Of a DNA stretch of 64,000 nt, positions 1 to 7,930 are shown one piece after another; the stretch's first letter is position 1; each line of letters begins with the position of its first letter. The notes beneath the pieces are model-generated. The model was not told the DNA's origin and did not search any database. It was given only the letters and a program-made list of their open reading frames with translations. The DNA lies in NCBI RefSeq assembly GCF_010499255.1, contig NZ_JAAGRN010000001.1:62001-126000 (forward strand). The letters run 5' to 3'. The translations under genes were made by a program, and so were the position numbers. The stretch is from Sheuella amnicola (lineage in GTDB: Bacteria > Pseudomonadota > Gammaproteobacteria > Burkholderiales > Burkholderiaceae_B).

Positions 1-899
1 TGAAAGTCGGTTTGATCGGGTTAGGTAATATGGGTTACCACTTCGGTTCGCGTCTGTTGGCCGCGGGTCATGAACTGGTGGTGTTCGACAATAGCGCAAC
101 CGCGCTGGAACGTCTTCGCGAAAAGGGCGCGCAAATTGCCTCCAGTTCATGTGATCTTGCCGATCAGGTTGAACTGGTTTTGTTATGCCTGCCGATGCCC
201 AGCATTGTCGAGTCGGTTGTCTGTGCCGACGATGGCGTTATGCACGGTAAAGCTGTGCGTACTATTGTCGATCTGTCGACAACAGGTCCCTCGGTGACTG
301 ACGCAGTTGCCAAGCGTGCAGCCGAGCGCGGTATTGAATGGGTGGGCAGTCCGGTTAGCGGCGGCACGATTGGTGCTGAAAAGGGGACGCTGACACTCAT
401 GGCCTCCGGCCTGGATTCCGCCTTCAAGGCTGCCGAGCCGATTTTGCAGGTATTGGGAAAAAATATTTTCTATCTCGGAGCGACCCCCAGCCTGGGGCAG
501 ACGATGAAAATCGTCAACAACACATTGTGCGCTGTGAGCATTGTCGCCAGTTGCGAAACGCTTGTTTATGGCGCCAAGGCCGGCCTTGATCCGCAAACAA
601 TGCTTGATGTGATCAATGTGTCGAGTGGCCGGAATTTTGCTACGCAGGAAAAAATTCCACAGTGCATTGTCAATCGTGAGTTTCCGACTCGCTTCACGAC
701 TGATTTACTGCATAAAGACATCAAGCTTTGCATGGAAGAAGCCGAAAAACTTGGTGTCCCGATGACGGTTAGTCCTGCAGCCAGACAGTTTCTGGCATTT
801 GCGATCAGCCAAGGCGATGGGCCACGTGATTACGCCAATATCATTCGCCATATCGAGGGCTGGGCGGGTCAAGAGTTTGGCAAAGCTGTGTCTAAATGA
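1..899 (+). CDS. NAD(P)-dependent beta-hydroxyacid dehydrogenase (3-hydroxyisobutyrate dehydrogenase family), start cut by one base
   Basis: Family role: NAD(P)-linked oxidation of a 3-hydroxyacid or reduction of the semialdehyde (HIBADH, tartronate semialdehyde reductase, GarR/GlxR group). The frame is open to the left edge. The first two bases, TG, followed by AAA GTC GGT read as M-K-V-G if the base before the window is A, so the true start is one base outside and the protein is about 299 aa. A Rossmann glycine motif GLGNMG sits at residues 7-12, the substrate-binding GSPVSGG near 116-122, and the catalytic-type lysine in MKIVNN near 170. The stop overlaps the next ATG by 4 bases (ATGA), so it is coupled to a permease that may import its substrate or a precursor. 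The exact substrate cannot be read from the sequence. Confidence 0.9.
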   Translation, partial: KVGLIGLGNMGYHFGSRLLAAGHELVVFDNSATALERLREKGAQIASSSCDLADQVELVLLCLPMPSIVESVVCADDGVMHGKAVRTIVDLSTTGPSVTDAVAKRAAERGIEWVGSPVSGGTIGAEKGTLTLMASGLDSAFKAAEPILQVLGKNIFYLGATPSLGQTMKIVNNTLCAVSIVASCETLVYGAKAGLDPQTMLDVINVSSGRNFATQEKIPQCIVNREFPTRFTTDLLHKDIKLCMEEAEKLGVPMTVSPAARQFLAFAISQGDGPRDYANIIRHIEGWAGQEFGKAVSK

Positions 900-2242
900 A
901 TCAGCCAGAAATGACCGCCGCTAACCCAGCCCAACGCCTTAGTCCTGTCGCAGCGATTGCCATTATCGTCGGTATTGTCGTAGGCGCCGGAATTTTCAAA
1001 ACACCATCAATGGTGGCTGGTGTCACGGGTGACGTTGGCTGGATGATTGTCGCCTGGGTGCTGGGTGGCGTGATTTCGTTGGCCGGCGCCTTATGTTATG
1101 CGGAGTTGGCAACGACTTATCCGCATGCTGGTGGCGACTATCATTTTCTGGCGCGTGCTTTCGGTAAGCCTGTTTCGTTTCTGTATGCCTGGGCCAAGGC
1201 AACTGTGATCAATACCGGTTCGATTGCCTTGTTGGCCTTTGTGTTCGGGGATTACATGTCCAAGGTGGTCTCCCTTGGTACGTATTCCACCGCGATCTGG
1301 GCTGTCGGTATTGTTGTTGCGCTCACATTGATCAATCTGATCGGTATTCACGCTGCATCCTGGGTGCAGACTTTTCTGACGATCATCGAAGTCACGGGAC
1401 TTGTTTGCGTGGCGATTGCCGGCTTTGTGCTGGCTGGTGATGCGCCGGCATCACCGGCTGCGTTTTCGACTTCTCCTAGCCTAGGCATGTTTGGCCTGGC
1501 AATGGTATTCGTGTTGCTGACCTATGGTGGCTGGAACGAGGCTGCCTACATTTCCGCCGAAGTCCGTGGCGGAAAACGGGCGATCGTGCCGGTCATTGTG
1601 CTGAGCATCTTAATCCTGACCGTCATTTATGTTCTGGTCAATATCGCGATTTTGGCTGGTATGGGGTTGACGGGGTTGGCCGATAGCAAGGCTGTGGCGG
1701 CCGATCTAATGGGGCGCGCCTTCGGACCTTGGGGGGAGCGGGCATTAGGTGTGTTTGTTGCCATTTCGGCATTGACCAGTATCAATGCGACCATGATTGT
1801 AGGAGCCCGTACCAATTTCGCACTTGGTCGCGACTGGCCCGCTTTGCGGTTCATGAGCGGGTGGCAGGCGTATCGCGGATCGCCTGTGGCGGCTTACTGG
1901 GTACAGTCAATACTCAGTCTGGCACTTGTCGGCCTTGGAATCTGGCAAACCGATGGTTTCGAGGTCATGGTCGAATTCACCGCCCCGGTATTCTGGAGTT
2001 TTCTGTTTTTGGTCGGTATATCGTTGTTTGTGATGCGCGTGAAAGATCCCGCCGTTGAGCGACCATTCAAAGTACCGCTTTATCCGATCACTCCCGTCCT
2101 GTTTTGCCTAACCTGTGGCTATCTGGCTTATTCAAGCGTGACATATGCTGTCAGCAAAAACGCTGTCCACGTTTCTTTATGGGTTATGGCGGTGGGCTTG
2201 GTAGCTTTGTTGTTGACCCACAAAGTTAGGCGATCCGCATAA
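896..2242 (+). CDS. APC-superfamily amino acid permease
   Basis: An inner-membrane secondary transporter of the amino acid-polyamine-organocation superfamily, 448 aa, with about 12 hydrophobic segments. The first segment carries the family's VGAGIF motif near residues 28-33, where the unwound helix 1 binds the substrate backbone. A second conserved stretch, TYGGWNEAAY, lies near residue 205. The start overlaps the upstream dehydrogenase stop by 4 bases, so translation is coupled. Overall it looks like the LAT/CAT-like APC permeases of Proteobacteria. Substrate is unknown; the linked dehydrogenase hints at an amino acid catabolised through a hydroxyacid or semialdehyde. No clear terminator follows within the 99-base gap. 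Confidence 0.9.
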   Translation: MNQPEMTAANPAQRLSPVAAIAIIVGIVVGAGIFKTPSMVAGVTGDVGWMIVAWVLGGVISLAGALCYAELATTYPHAGGDYHFLARAFGKPVSFLYAWAKATVINTGSIALLAFVFGDYMSKVVSLGTYSTAIWAVGIVVALTLINLIGIHAASWVQTFLTIIEVTGLVCVAIAGFVLAGDAPASPAAFSTSPSLGMFGLAMVFVLLTYGGWNEAAYISAEVRGGKRAIVPVIVLSILILTVIYVLVNIAILAGMGLTGLADSKAVAADLMGRAFGPWGERALGVFVAISALTSINATMIVGARTNFALGRDWPALRFMSGWQAYRGSPVAAYWVQSILSLALVGLGIWQTDGFEVMVEFTAPVFWSFLFLVGISLFVMRVKDPAVERPFKVPLYPITPVLFCLTCGYLAYSSVTYAVSKNAVHVSLWVMAVGLVALLLTHKVRRSA

Positions 2243-2341
2243 TTTGCATGAATCGGTGTTGAGTCCAACGGCCATTGCATTTGCGTCTGAATGTAGATGT
2301 CTAAAGTCAATCGCAAAGAAGTTAGTGCTTAATTCCTGTTA

Positions 2342-2662
2342 CTAGTGCTTAATGCCTAATACAGCCAGCGTCTCGCCGTAGCTGATTGCGCCATCGCACA
2401 AAAAGACGACAACGTCATCGGACTGCATGTTTTCAAGAATCTCGATGACTTGTTCCGGCACTTCGGCCGACTGATCCACTGCGGCGACATGGATTTGAAC
2501 TCCGCTTTCGAACACTTCAACCGGAATCAATTTTTCGGCAATTGAAATATCCGGTGCGGCGATGACAACATAGGCTAGAACGTGGAGATCATCTGCCGTG
2601 ACCTCCACGATCACTCCACCTTCAATTGTTTGCGTTACGCGACCCTGAATCAGAAAGTCCAT
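2342..2662 (-). CDS. Small highly acidic protein coupled to rdgC, unknown function
   Basis: I do not recognise this 106-aa protein. It is rich in Val, Ile, Asp and Glu, with about 18 acidic against 3 Lys/Arg residues, no signal peptide, no membrane segment and one Cys. It begins 18 bases after the rdgC stop on the same strand. I chose the ATG at 2662 because AAAAGG lies about 8 bases before it; a TTG at 2683 would overlap the rdgC stop instead and add seven residues. Tight coupling to a DNA-binding recombination regulator suggests a related role. The acidity could suit a protein partner of a DNA-binding ring, but this is inference. Confidence 0.75.
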   Translation of the reverse strand: MDFLIQGRVTQTIEGGVIVEVTADDLHVLAYVVIAAPDISIAEKLIPVEVFESGVQIHVAAVDQSAEVPEQVIEILENMQSDDVVVFLCDGAISYGETLAVLGIKH

Positions 2663-2679
2663 CGAGAAACCTTTTGGGG

Positions 2680-3591
2680 TCAAGCCGCCTGGGCGATACG
2701 TTTTTCATCCAGCGCATCGAGCAGGCCGCTTGCTAATAAATTGAATTCCGCACACATCAGCGTGAAATCCGAATCGAATTTTTCAGCTTCATTTGCCGCC
2801 ATCTGGTGATCCGGCTGATCCAGGATGTCTTGTGCCGCGATACGTTTGATATCCAGGTTTTCAGTCAAGACGAAAGATATCTTGTCATTCCAGGTCAATG
2901 CGAGGCGGGTGCACTGTTTACCTGAATTGATGTGCTTTTGAATGTCCTCAAGCTCTAGGGTATGTTTAACGTAACGAACAACAGCCGCCTGATCACCGCC
3001 GGCACGTAACTCGGCATCCTGATCGATCGTAAAGTTTGCAGGAGGTTGTTCGCTTGCGATCCAGGATGTCATGGCGGCCGAGGGGCTTAAATTGACTTGT
3101 ATCGGTTCGACGGGAAACGGATAGATCGCTTTGCCCAGAGCGGAAAGTAGTTCTTCGGCTTTGGCTGTCGATGCCGTATCCATGGCTACCCAGTGGTTGA
3201 CTGGGTCGATCCAGATCCGCGTGTCTTTTTGCAGACTAAATGCGCGGGGCAGAAGGGTATTGGTCACTTCTTCCTTGAGGTCACGCATCTGTTTGCGCCC
3301 AGGCTTGAAGCCTTGTTGCTCTTCGAGTTCCAGGGCGCGGACTTTGACGAATTGATTGATGACAGAGGCAGGCAGTAACTTTTTTTCTGTGCGGTATGAG
3401 CAAAGGATTTGACGTCCTACGCTGTATGCGAAACGTGCATCTTCCTCACGAACGGGAACCCAGCCAACCGATTGGGGCGCGGCGGCTCCCGCTGAGACAA
3501 ATGCTTCCTTGGATAGAAGTTCATCAAGTTTTTCGGCAGTTAGATTCCAGGAGGAAGCCAAACGATACAACTTAAGATTTTTAAACCACAT
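2680..3591 (-). CDS. rdgC: Recombination-associated protein RdgC
   Basis: RdgC forms a ring-shaped dimer around double-stranded DNA and limits RecA filament loading and strand exchange; in Neisseria the homologue affects pilin antigenic variation. The protein is 303 aa, the same length as the Escherichia coli protein. It opens with the family's MWFKNLKLYRL stretch and holds the conserved GRKQMRDLKEEV segment near residues 97-108, with a positively charged middle that suits the DNA channel. It sits downstream of a strong terminator that closes the MFS gene, so it needs its own promoter in the roughly 65 bases before the start. Translation runs on into the small acidic gene. RecA itself lies 4 kb away on the other strand. 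Confidence 0.96.
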   Translation of the reverse strand: MWFKNLKLYRLASSWNLTAEKLDELLSKEAFVSAGAAAPQSVGWVPVREEDARFAYSVGRQILCSYRTEKKLLPASVINQFVKVRALELEEQQGFKPGRKQMRDLKEEVTNTLLPRAFSLQKDTRIWIDPVNHWVAMDTASTAKAEELLSALGKAIYPFPVEPIQVNLSPSAAMTSWIASEQPPANFTIDQDAELRAGGDQAAVVRYVKHTLELEDIQKHINSGKQCTRLALTWNDKISFVLTENLDIKRIAAQDILDQPDHQMAANEAEKFDSDFTLMCAEFNLLASGLLDALDEKRIAQAA

Positions 3592-3647
3592 AACGCGCCC
3601 AACTCAAAAGAAAACGATTCTAGCTGATGCTGATGCCCTTGACGTGC

Positions 3648-3677
3648 AAAAAAAAACCTCCCCGAAAACCGGGGAGG
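3648..3677 (-). terminator. Rho-independent terminator of the MFS gene
   Basis: A perfect 8-bp stem (3657-3664 with 3670-3677) closes a 5-base loop. Read on the minus strand it is followed by nine T residues (3656-3648). It lies about 50 bases after the MHS transporter stop and isolates it from rdgC. Confidence 0.95.
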
Positions 3678-3725
3678 CGAAAAGCCGGTTGGGCGCAGCA
3701 GTCCCATCCGGCGGGGGATCGTGCG

Positions 3726-5396
3726 TTAGTCGTGGATATCCACGTGACGCGTATCCTTGATGAACAGCGTACCGATTACCAGCGTCATCACGGCAATGAT
3801 GATTGGGTACCAGAGGCCGTCATAAATGTTTCCGGTCGCAGCAACGATCGCAAAGGATACTGTTGGCAGGAAGCCTCCGAACCAGCCGTTACCGATGTGA
3901 TAAGGCAAGCTCATCGAGGTGTAACGGATTTTGGTCGGGAACAACTCGACCAGCATGGCGGCGATCGGACCATAAACCATACACACCAGAATCACCAGGA
4001 AGGTCAGCAGTGCGACAACCATCGGTTTATTGATTTTGGTGCTGTCGGCTGAGGCGGGATAACCGGCCGCGCGGATCGCGGCTGTCATTTCCTTGCCGAT
4101 AGCGTCCGACTTGGCTTTGAAGTCGGCAGCGCTCAGGCCGGCACCTTCAAACGAAGTGAACTCTTTGTCGCCGATTTTGACCTTTGCAATTGAACCCGCA
4201 GGAGCGGCTTCGTTTTTGTAGTTCACTGCGTTGCGAGCCATGAAAGACTTGACGATATCGCATGAGCTGGTAAATGCCGATGTGCCAACCGGATTGAATT
4301 GGAACGAACATTTGGCTGGGTCAGCGATGACAGTTACCGGTGCCGATGCCTGAGCTTTTTCGAGTGCAGGGTTGGCGTAATGGGTAATGGCCTTGAAGAC
4401 CGGGAAGTAGGTCAGTGCAGCGATCAGGCAACCGCCCATGATGATTGTCTTGCGCCCAATCTTGTCGGACAGGGTGCCGAAAATCACGAAGAAAGGCGTG
4501 CCAATCAAGAGCGACACAGCGATCAGAATATTGGCTAGGTTGTTGTCCACCTTAAGCGTTTGCGTCAGGAAGAACAATGCATAGAATTGTCCCGTGTACC
4601 AGACCACGGCTTGGCCGGCAGTCAGGCCGAACAAGGCCAGGAGAACGATTTTCAGGTTGCTCCATTGACCGAAAGACTCCTTGATCGGTGCCTTGGAAGA
4701 TTTACCTTCCTCTTTCATGCGCTTGAAAGCGGGTGATTCATTCAATTGCAAACGAATCCAGACCGACACGCCAAGCAGCACGACAGACACGAGGAAAGGA
4801 ATGCGCCAGCCCCAGGCTTTGAATGCATCCTCGCCCACTGCGGTGCGCACGCCCAGAATCACCAACAGTGACAGGAACAGGCCAAGTGTTGCTGTTGTCT
4901 GAATCCAGCTTGTGTAGGCTCCGCGTTTGCCGTGCGGCGCGTGTTCAGCCACGTACGTCGCTGCGCCGCCGTATTCGCCTCCGAGCGCAAGGCCCTGAGC
5001 CAAGCGAAGCACGATCAGGATGATCGGGGCTGTGATGCCGATTGAGTCATAGCTGGGCAAAATACCGACCAGGAATGTCGATGCGCCCATGAGCAGAATG
5101 GTGATCAGGAATGTGTACTTGCGTCCTACCAAATCGCCCAGTCGACCAAACACCAGTGCACCGAAGGGACGGACGGCGAAACCGGCGGCAAATGCCATCA
5201 ATGCGAAAATGAAGGCGGCAGTCGGGTTGACCGCGGAAAAAAAGTGCGACGCAATAATGGCTGCGAGCGAACCATATAGGTAAAAGTCATACCATTCGAA
5301 AACCGTACCAAGTGAAGAGGCGAAAATGACTTTACGCTCTTCTTTTGACATTGGACGTGGGGCTGGATGCACCTTCCCCGCTGTGGCTGTGCTCAT
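3726..5396 (-). CDS. MHS-family MFS metabolite:H+ symporter with a large periplasmic loop
   Basis: A 556-aa inner-membrane transporter of the metabolite:H+ symporter group (relatives: ProP, KgtP, ShiA). The MFS loop signature GRLGDLVGRKYTF is at about residues 84-96, the MHS motif GLALGGEYGGAA near 135-146, and the second-half copy GTLSDKIGRKT near 307-317. Unlike the usual roughly 430-450 aa members it has about 115 extra residues (340-455) after helix 9. By topology these face the periplasm, and they hold two cysteines (363 and 379) that could form a disulfide. The start follows a good AGGAGA ribosome site. A palindrome at 5442-5459 is a candidate operator. The substrate, probably an organic acid or betaine, is unknown. 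Confidence 0.93.
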   Translation of the reverse strand: MSTATAGKVHPAPRPMSKEERKVIFASSLGTVFEWYDFYLYGSLAAIIASHFFSAVNPTAAFIFALMAFAAGFAVRPFGALVFGRLGDLVGRKYTFLITILLMGASTFLVGILPSYDSIGITAPIILIVLRLAQGLALGGEYGGAATYVAEHAPHGKRGAYTSWIQTTATLGLFLSLLVILGVRTAVGEDAFKAWGWRIPFLVSVVLLGVSVWIRLQLNESPAFKRMKEEGKSSKAPIKESFGQWSNLKIVLLALFGLTAGQAVVWYTGQFYALFFLTQTLKVDNNLANILIAVSLLIGTPFFVIFGTLSDKIGRKTIIMGGCLIAALTYFPVFKAITHYANPALEKAQASAPVTVIADPAKCSFQFNPVGTSAFTSSCDIVKSFMARNAVNYKNEAAPAGSIAKVKIGDKEFTSFEGAGLSAADFKAKSDAIGKEMTAAIRAAGYPASADSTKINKPMVVALLTFLVILVCMVYGPIAAMLVELFPTKIRYTSMSLPYHIGNGWFGGFLPTVSFAIVAATGNIYDGLWYPIIIAVMTLVIGTLFIKDTRHVDIHD

Positions 5397-5441
5397 GGAT
5401 TTGTCTCCTGTATGAACCGGCAGTTTTTATTCAAAATAAAT

Positions 5442-5459
5442 ATGTCCTATATTGGACAT
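5442..5459 (-). promoter_or_regulatory. Candidate operator palindrome upstream of the MHS transporter
   Basis: ATGTCC-N6-GGACAT forms a perfect 6+6 inverted repeat about 45-63 bases upstream of the transporter ATG, inside the promoter region. Such two-half sites suit a dimeric repressor. No matching regulator gene is adjacent. Confidence 0.4.
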
Positions 5460-5542
5460 GACCGTGATCCAAACAATAGGCTTACAGGCTGACGCTCATC
5501 TGACGAATTGCTTACATGAAACTTAAATTGGTAACAAAAATA

Positions 5543-7045
5543 TCAAATTTGAGGTTTTTCTGAGCGTCGACTTTTCAAAAAGCGCAATTCAATTCGTGTT
5601 CCTCGACTTGAGCCGACTTTAGTTTGTGCGTCCAGAATTTGAATGGTTGCATGATGGCGATGGGCGATTTCCTGAACAATCGCAAGACCCAGTCCACTTC
5701 CGTCTACGCTTGTTCCAAGTACCCGATAAAAGCGGTCGAACACGCGTTCGCGTTCTTCCGGTGCAATGCCCGGACCCGAATCTTCGACCGCCAGTAATAC
5801 ATCATCATTTTCGCGCTTGACGATGACGGTGACCTGCCCAGGTGAAGGGGTATATCGCAAAGCATTGTCGATCAGGTTATTGATGGCTTCAGCCAGCAAC
5901 AGGCTTTGTCCCCGGACAATCACGGGTTCATCTTCCCCCTCGAACCCAAGGTCGATGTTGGTGTTGATCGCCTGGTCCACCCAGGCAAGCGTTCGTTCCC
6001 GCGCAAGAGCGACGAGATCGAGGTTGGTCATTCCAACGCTAGCGGGGTTTTCGGCGTTGGCCATTAATAAAAGCTGGTTCACCAGACGGGTGGCTCGAAT
6101 CGTTCCCGTCATGATTTGCCTAAGGCTTTCCTGGGTGTCTCCGGTTGGGGCCGCCCGCATGGCGAGTTCTGCCTGAGTACGCAATCCCGCCAGGGGGGTC
6201 TTCAGTTGATGCGCCGCATCGGCCACAAAACGTTTTTGAGCCAGAACATTGGATGAGAGGCGGTGAAGCAAGTCGTTCATTGCGGTAATTAAAGGACCGA
6301 TCTCCACTGGGGCGGCCTTTTCGTCAATAGGAGACAAGTCATCCGGACGTCTGGCCCTCAATCGGCTTTGTAGTGCATTGATTGGTGCGACTCCCCGAGA
6401 CATTCCGAACCATATCAGGATAACGGCGATCGGAAGCACGAAAAATTGGGGCATGATCACCCCCTTGATGATGTCGTTGGCAAGTTGGGTACGCTTTTCG
6501 GTGCTTTCTGCCGCGACGAGTAGCACCGGCCCTGAATCGCGAATCGCAAAATCCATCCACATATAGGCGATTCGTATTTCGAAATCGCGCATCGTTTCGT
6601 TTTTGAAATAGACGGTGTTAATCGTGTTGGCGGGTGTGTATTCCGGTGTCGGCAGATCGGAGTCTCCGCCCAGGTTTTCACCTTGAGGGCCAATTGCCTT
6701 CCAGTAAACACCATCGTTTTCCCGAGTGCGCAATGCCATGCGTGCCGGGGCGGACATTCTCAGTGAAATCATGCCGTTGTCGACGACAACTTGTTGGCCA
6801 AGCACCTGCAGGGCATTTTCCAGGCCGCTGTCGTAGGGAACATTCGCGAGATTTTGCGCAACGACATAGGTGATGGCCACACTCATTGGCCACAGCAGGA
6901 ACAAGGGGGCTAGCATCCAGTCGAGAATTTCGCCAAGCAGCGATCGTCTGTGCGGGGCCATGCTCGGGCCTTCGGCTCCGCCGCGGATGACTTCAATCGC
7001 TTCCTGATTGAGCTGGGGAGATTTAGTGACTCGCGGTTTGGCCAC
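5543..7045 (-). CDS. tctE: Sensor histidine kinase, TctE type
   Basis: An inner-membrane sensor kinase of 500 aa that pairs with the response regulator just upstream. A membrane segment near residues 43-65, a periplasmic sensing region of about 130 residues, and a second segment near 198-215 are followed by the phospho-acceptor His279 in the ADAAHQLKTPL box, the N box (NNLIDNALRY, about 389-398), the DSGPGI box (422-427) and the GSGLGLAI box (449-456). This matches TctE kinases, which sense tricarboxylates in some species. The start used is a GTG that overlaps the regulator by 23 bases; a later ATG at residue 29 would remove the overlap. No tctCBA transporter is adjacent. Confidence 0.9.
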   Translation of the reverse strand: MAKPRVTKSPQLNQEAIEVIRGGAEGPSMAPHRRSLLGEILDWMLAPLFLLWPMSVAITYVVAQNLANVPYDSGLENALQVLGQQVVVDNGMISLRMSAPARMALRTRENDGVYWKAIGPQGENLGGDSDLPTPEYTPANTINTVYFKNETMRDFEIRIAYMWMDFAIRDSGPVLLVAAESTEKRTQLANDIIKGVIMPQFFVLPIAVILIWFGMSRGVAPINALQSRLRARRPDDLSPIDEKAAPVEIGPLITAMNDLLHRLSSNVLAQKRFVADAAHQLKTPLAGLRTQAELAMRAAPTGDTQESLRQIMTGTIRATRLVNQLLLMANAENPASVGMTNLDLVALARERTLAWVDQAINTNIDLGFEGEDEPVIVRGQSLLLAEAINNLIDNALRYTPSPGQVTVIVKRENDDVLLAVEDSGPGIAPEERERVFDRFYRVLGTSVDGSGLGLAIVQEIAHRHHATIQILDAQTKVGSSRGTRIELRFLKSRRSEKPQI

Positions 7046-7715
7046 TGCTTGTATCCCGTTCGAGGCAATAACCCAGTCCCCTGACAGTGGCTATTTTGAC
7101 GCCACTCGGTTCAAGTTTTTTACGCAGTCGGTGAACATAGACCTCTATCGCGTTGGAGCTGACTTCTTCTCCCCATTCGCATAGATGGTCGACGATCTGG
7201 TTTTTACTCACCATCCGACCGCTTCGGGTCAACAGGATTTCTAGTAGGCTGATTTCGCGTGCCGATAGTTCGAGTGTCTGATTATCAACCATGGCAACAC
7301 GCCCGGTCTGATCGAAGACGAGTCGGCCATGTCGCAACAATGCGGCGCCTCCGCCGACCCCACGTCTGGCGAGCGCACGGACACGCGCTTCCAGCTCGGA
7401 AAGCGAAAAAGGCTTGGCCATGTAGTCATCTGCCCCAAGGTCCAGGCCCTTGACTCTTTGTTCGATGCTGTCGGCCGCGGTCAGAATCAGGACGGGCAGG
7501 CGTGAGTTGCGTGCACGTAGTTTGCCCAGCACTTCGAGGCCGGACAAACGCGGCAAACCCAGATCCAGAATCAGCAGATCGAACTCCTGGGCAGTTAGTG
7601 CAGAGTCTGCCGCGATGCCATCCGATACCGCATCGACTGCGTACCCGTTGTTGCGAAGTGACCGGGTCAGTCCGTCAGCCAGAATACTGTCATCTTCGGC
7701 AATCAGAATCCGCAT
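7023..7715 (-). CDS. tctD: OmpR-family response regulator, TctD type
   Basis: A DNA-binding regulator of 230 aa, cognate to the overlapping histidine kinase. The receiver domain shows the acidic pair EDD at residues 7-9, the phosphorylated Asp51 in LILDLGLPR, and a conserved lysine in AKPF near 101. The winged-helix C-terminal half ends with the typical VHRLRKKLE and TVRGLGY stretches. I chose the ATG that yields MRILIAEDD. An upstream GTG and ATG in the same frame would add only four or three residues. By family it would activate a tricarboxylate uptake operon, but none adjoins here; an unlinked Bug receptor lies at 20.8 kb. Confidence 0.92.
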   Translation of the reverse strand: MRILIAEDDSILADGLTRSLRNNGYAVDAVSDGIAADSALTAQEFDLLILDLGLPRLSGLEVLGKLRARNSRLPVLILTAADSIEQRVKGLDLGADDYMAKPFSLSELEARVRALARRGVGGGAALLRHGRLVFDQTGRVAMVDNQTLELSAREISLLEILLTRSGRMVSKNQIVDHLCEWGEEVSSNAIEVYVHRLRKKLEPSGVKIATVRGLGYCLERDTSSGQTASH

Positions 7716-7823
7716 GATAGCCATCACTCTCTTAGATGTAATGCTGGCATTTTTACATAGTGCGCACTGATTGCGTGGTAGCAGCCTTCGATTTCAGGAT
7801 AAACCCTAGGAACAGGTTATTAT

Positions 7824-7853
7824 TGACATACTGTTTATTTGTACAGTAAATTG
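7824..7853 (+). promoter_or_regulatory. recA promoter with perfect LexA (SOS) box
   Basis: A consensus -35 TTGACA (7824-7829) and a -10-like TAAATT (7848-7853) flank CTGT-N8-ACAG at 7832-7847, a perfect match to the LexA core and symmetric out to TACTGT...ACAGTA. LexA bound here would occlude the spacer, so recA, and probably recX, is SOS-induced. The 5' leader would be about 70 bases. Confidence 0.92.
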
Positions 7854-7930
7854 TGATGTAATAATTTCAGCCCATACTAAACCGTCAAATCCCTCATTCG
7901 GATTTAAAGCATCAATTTCAAGGATTCCTC

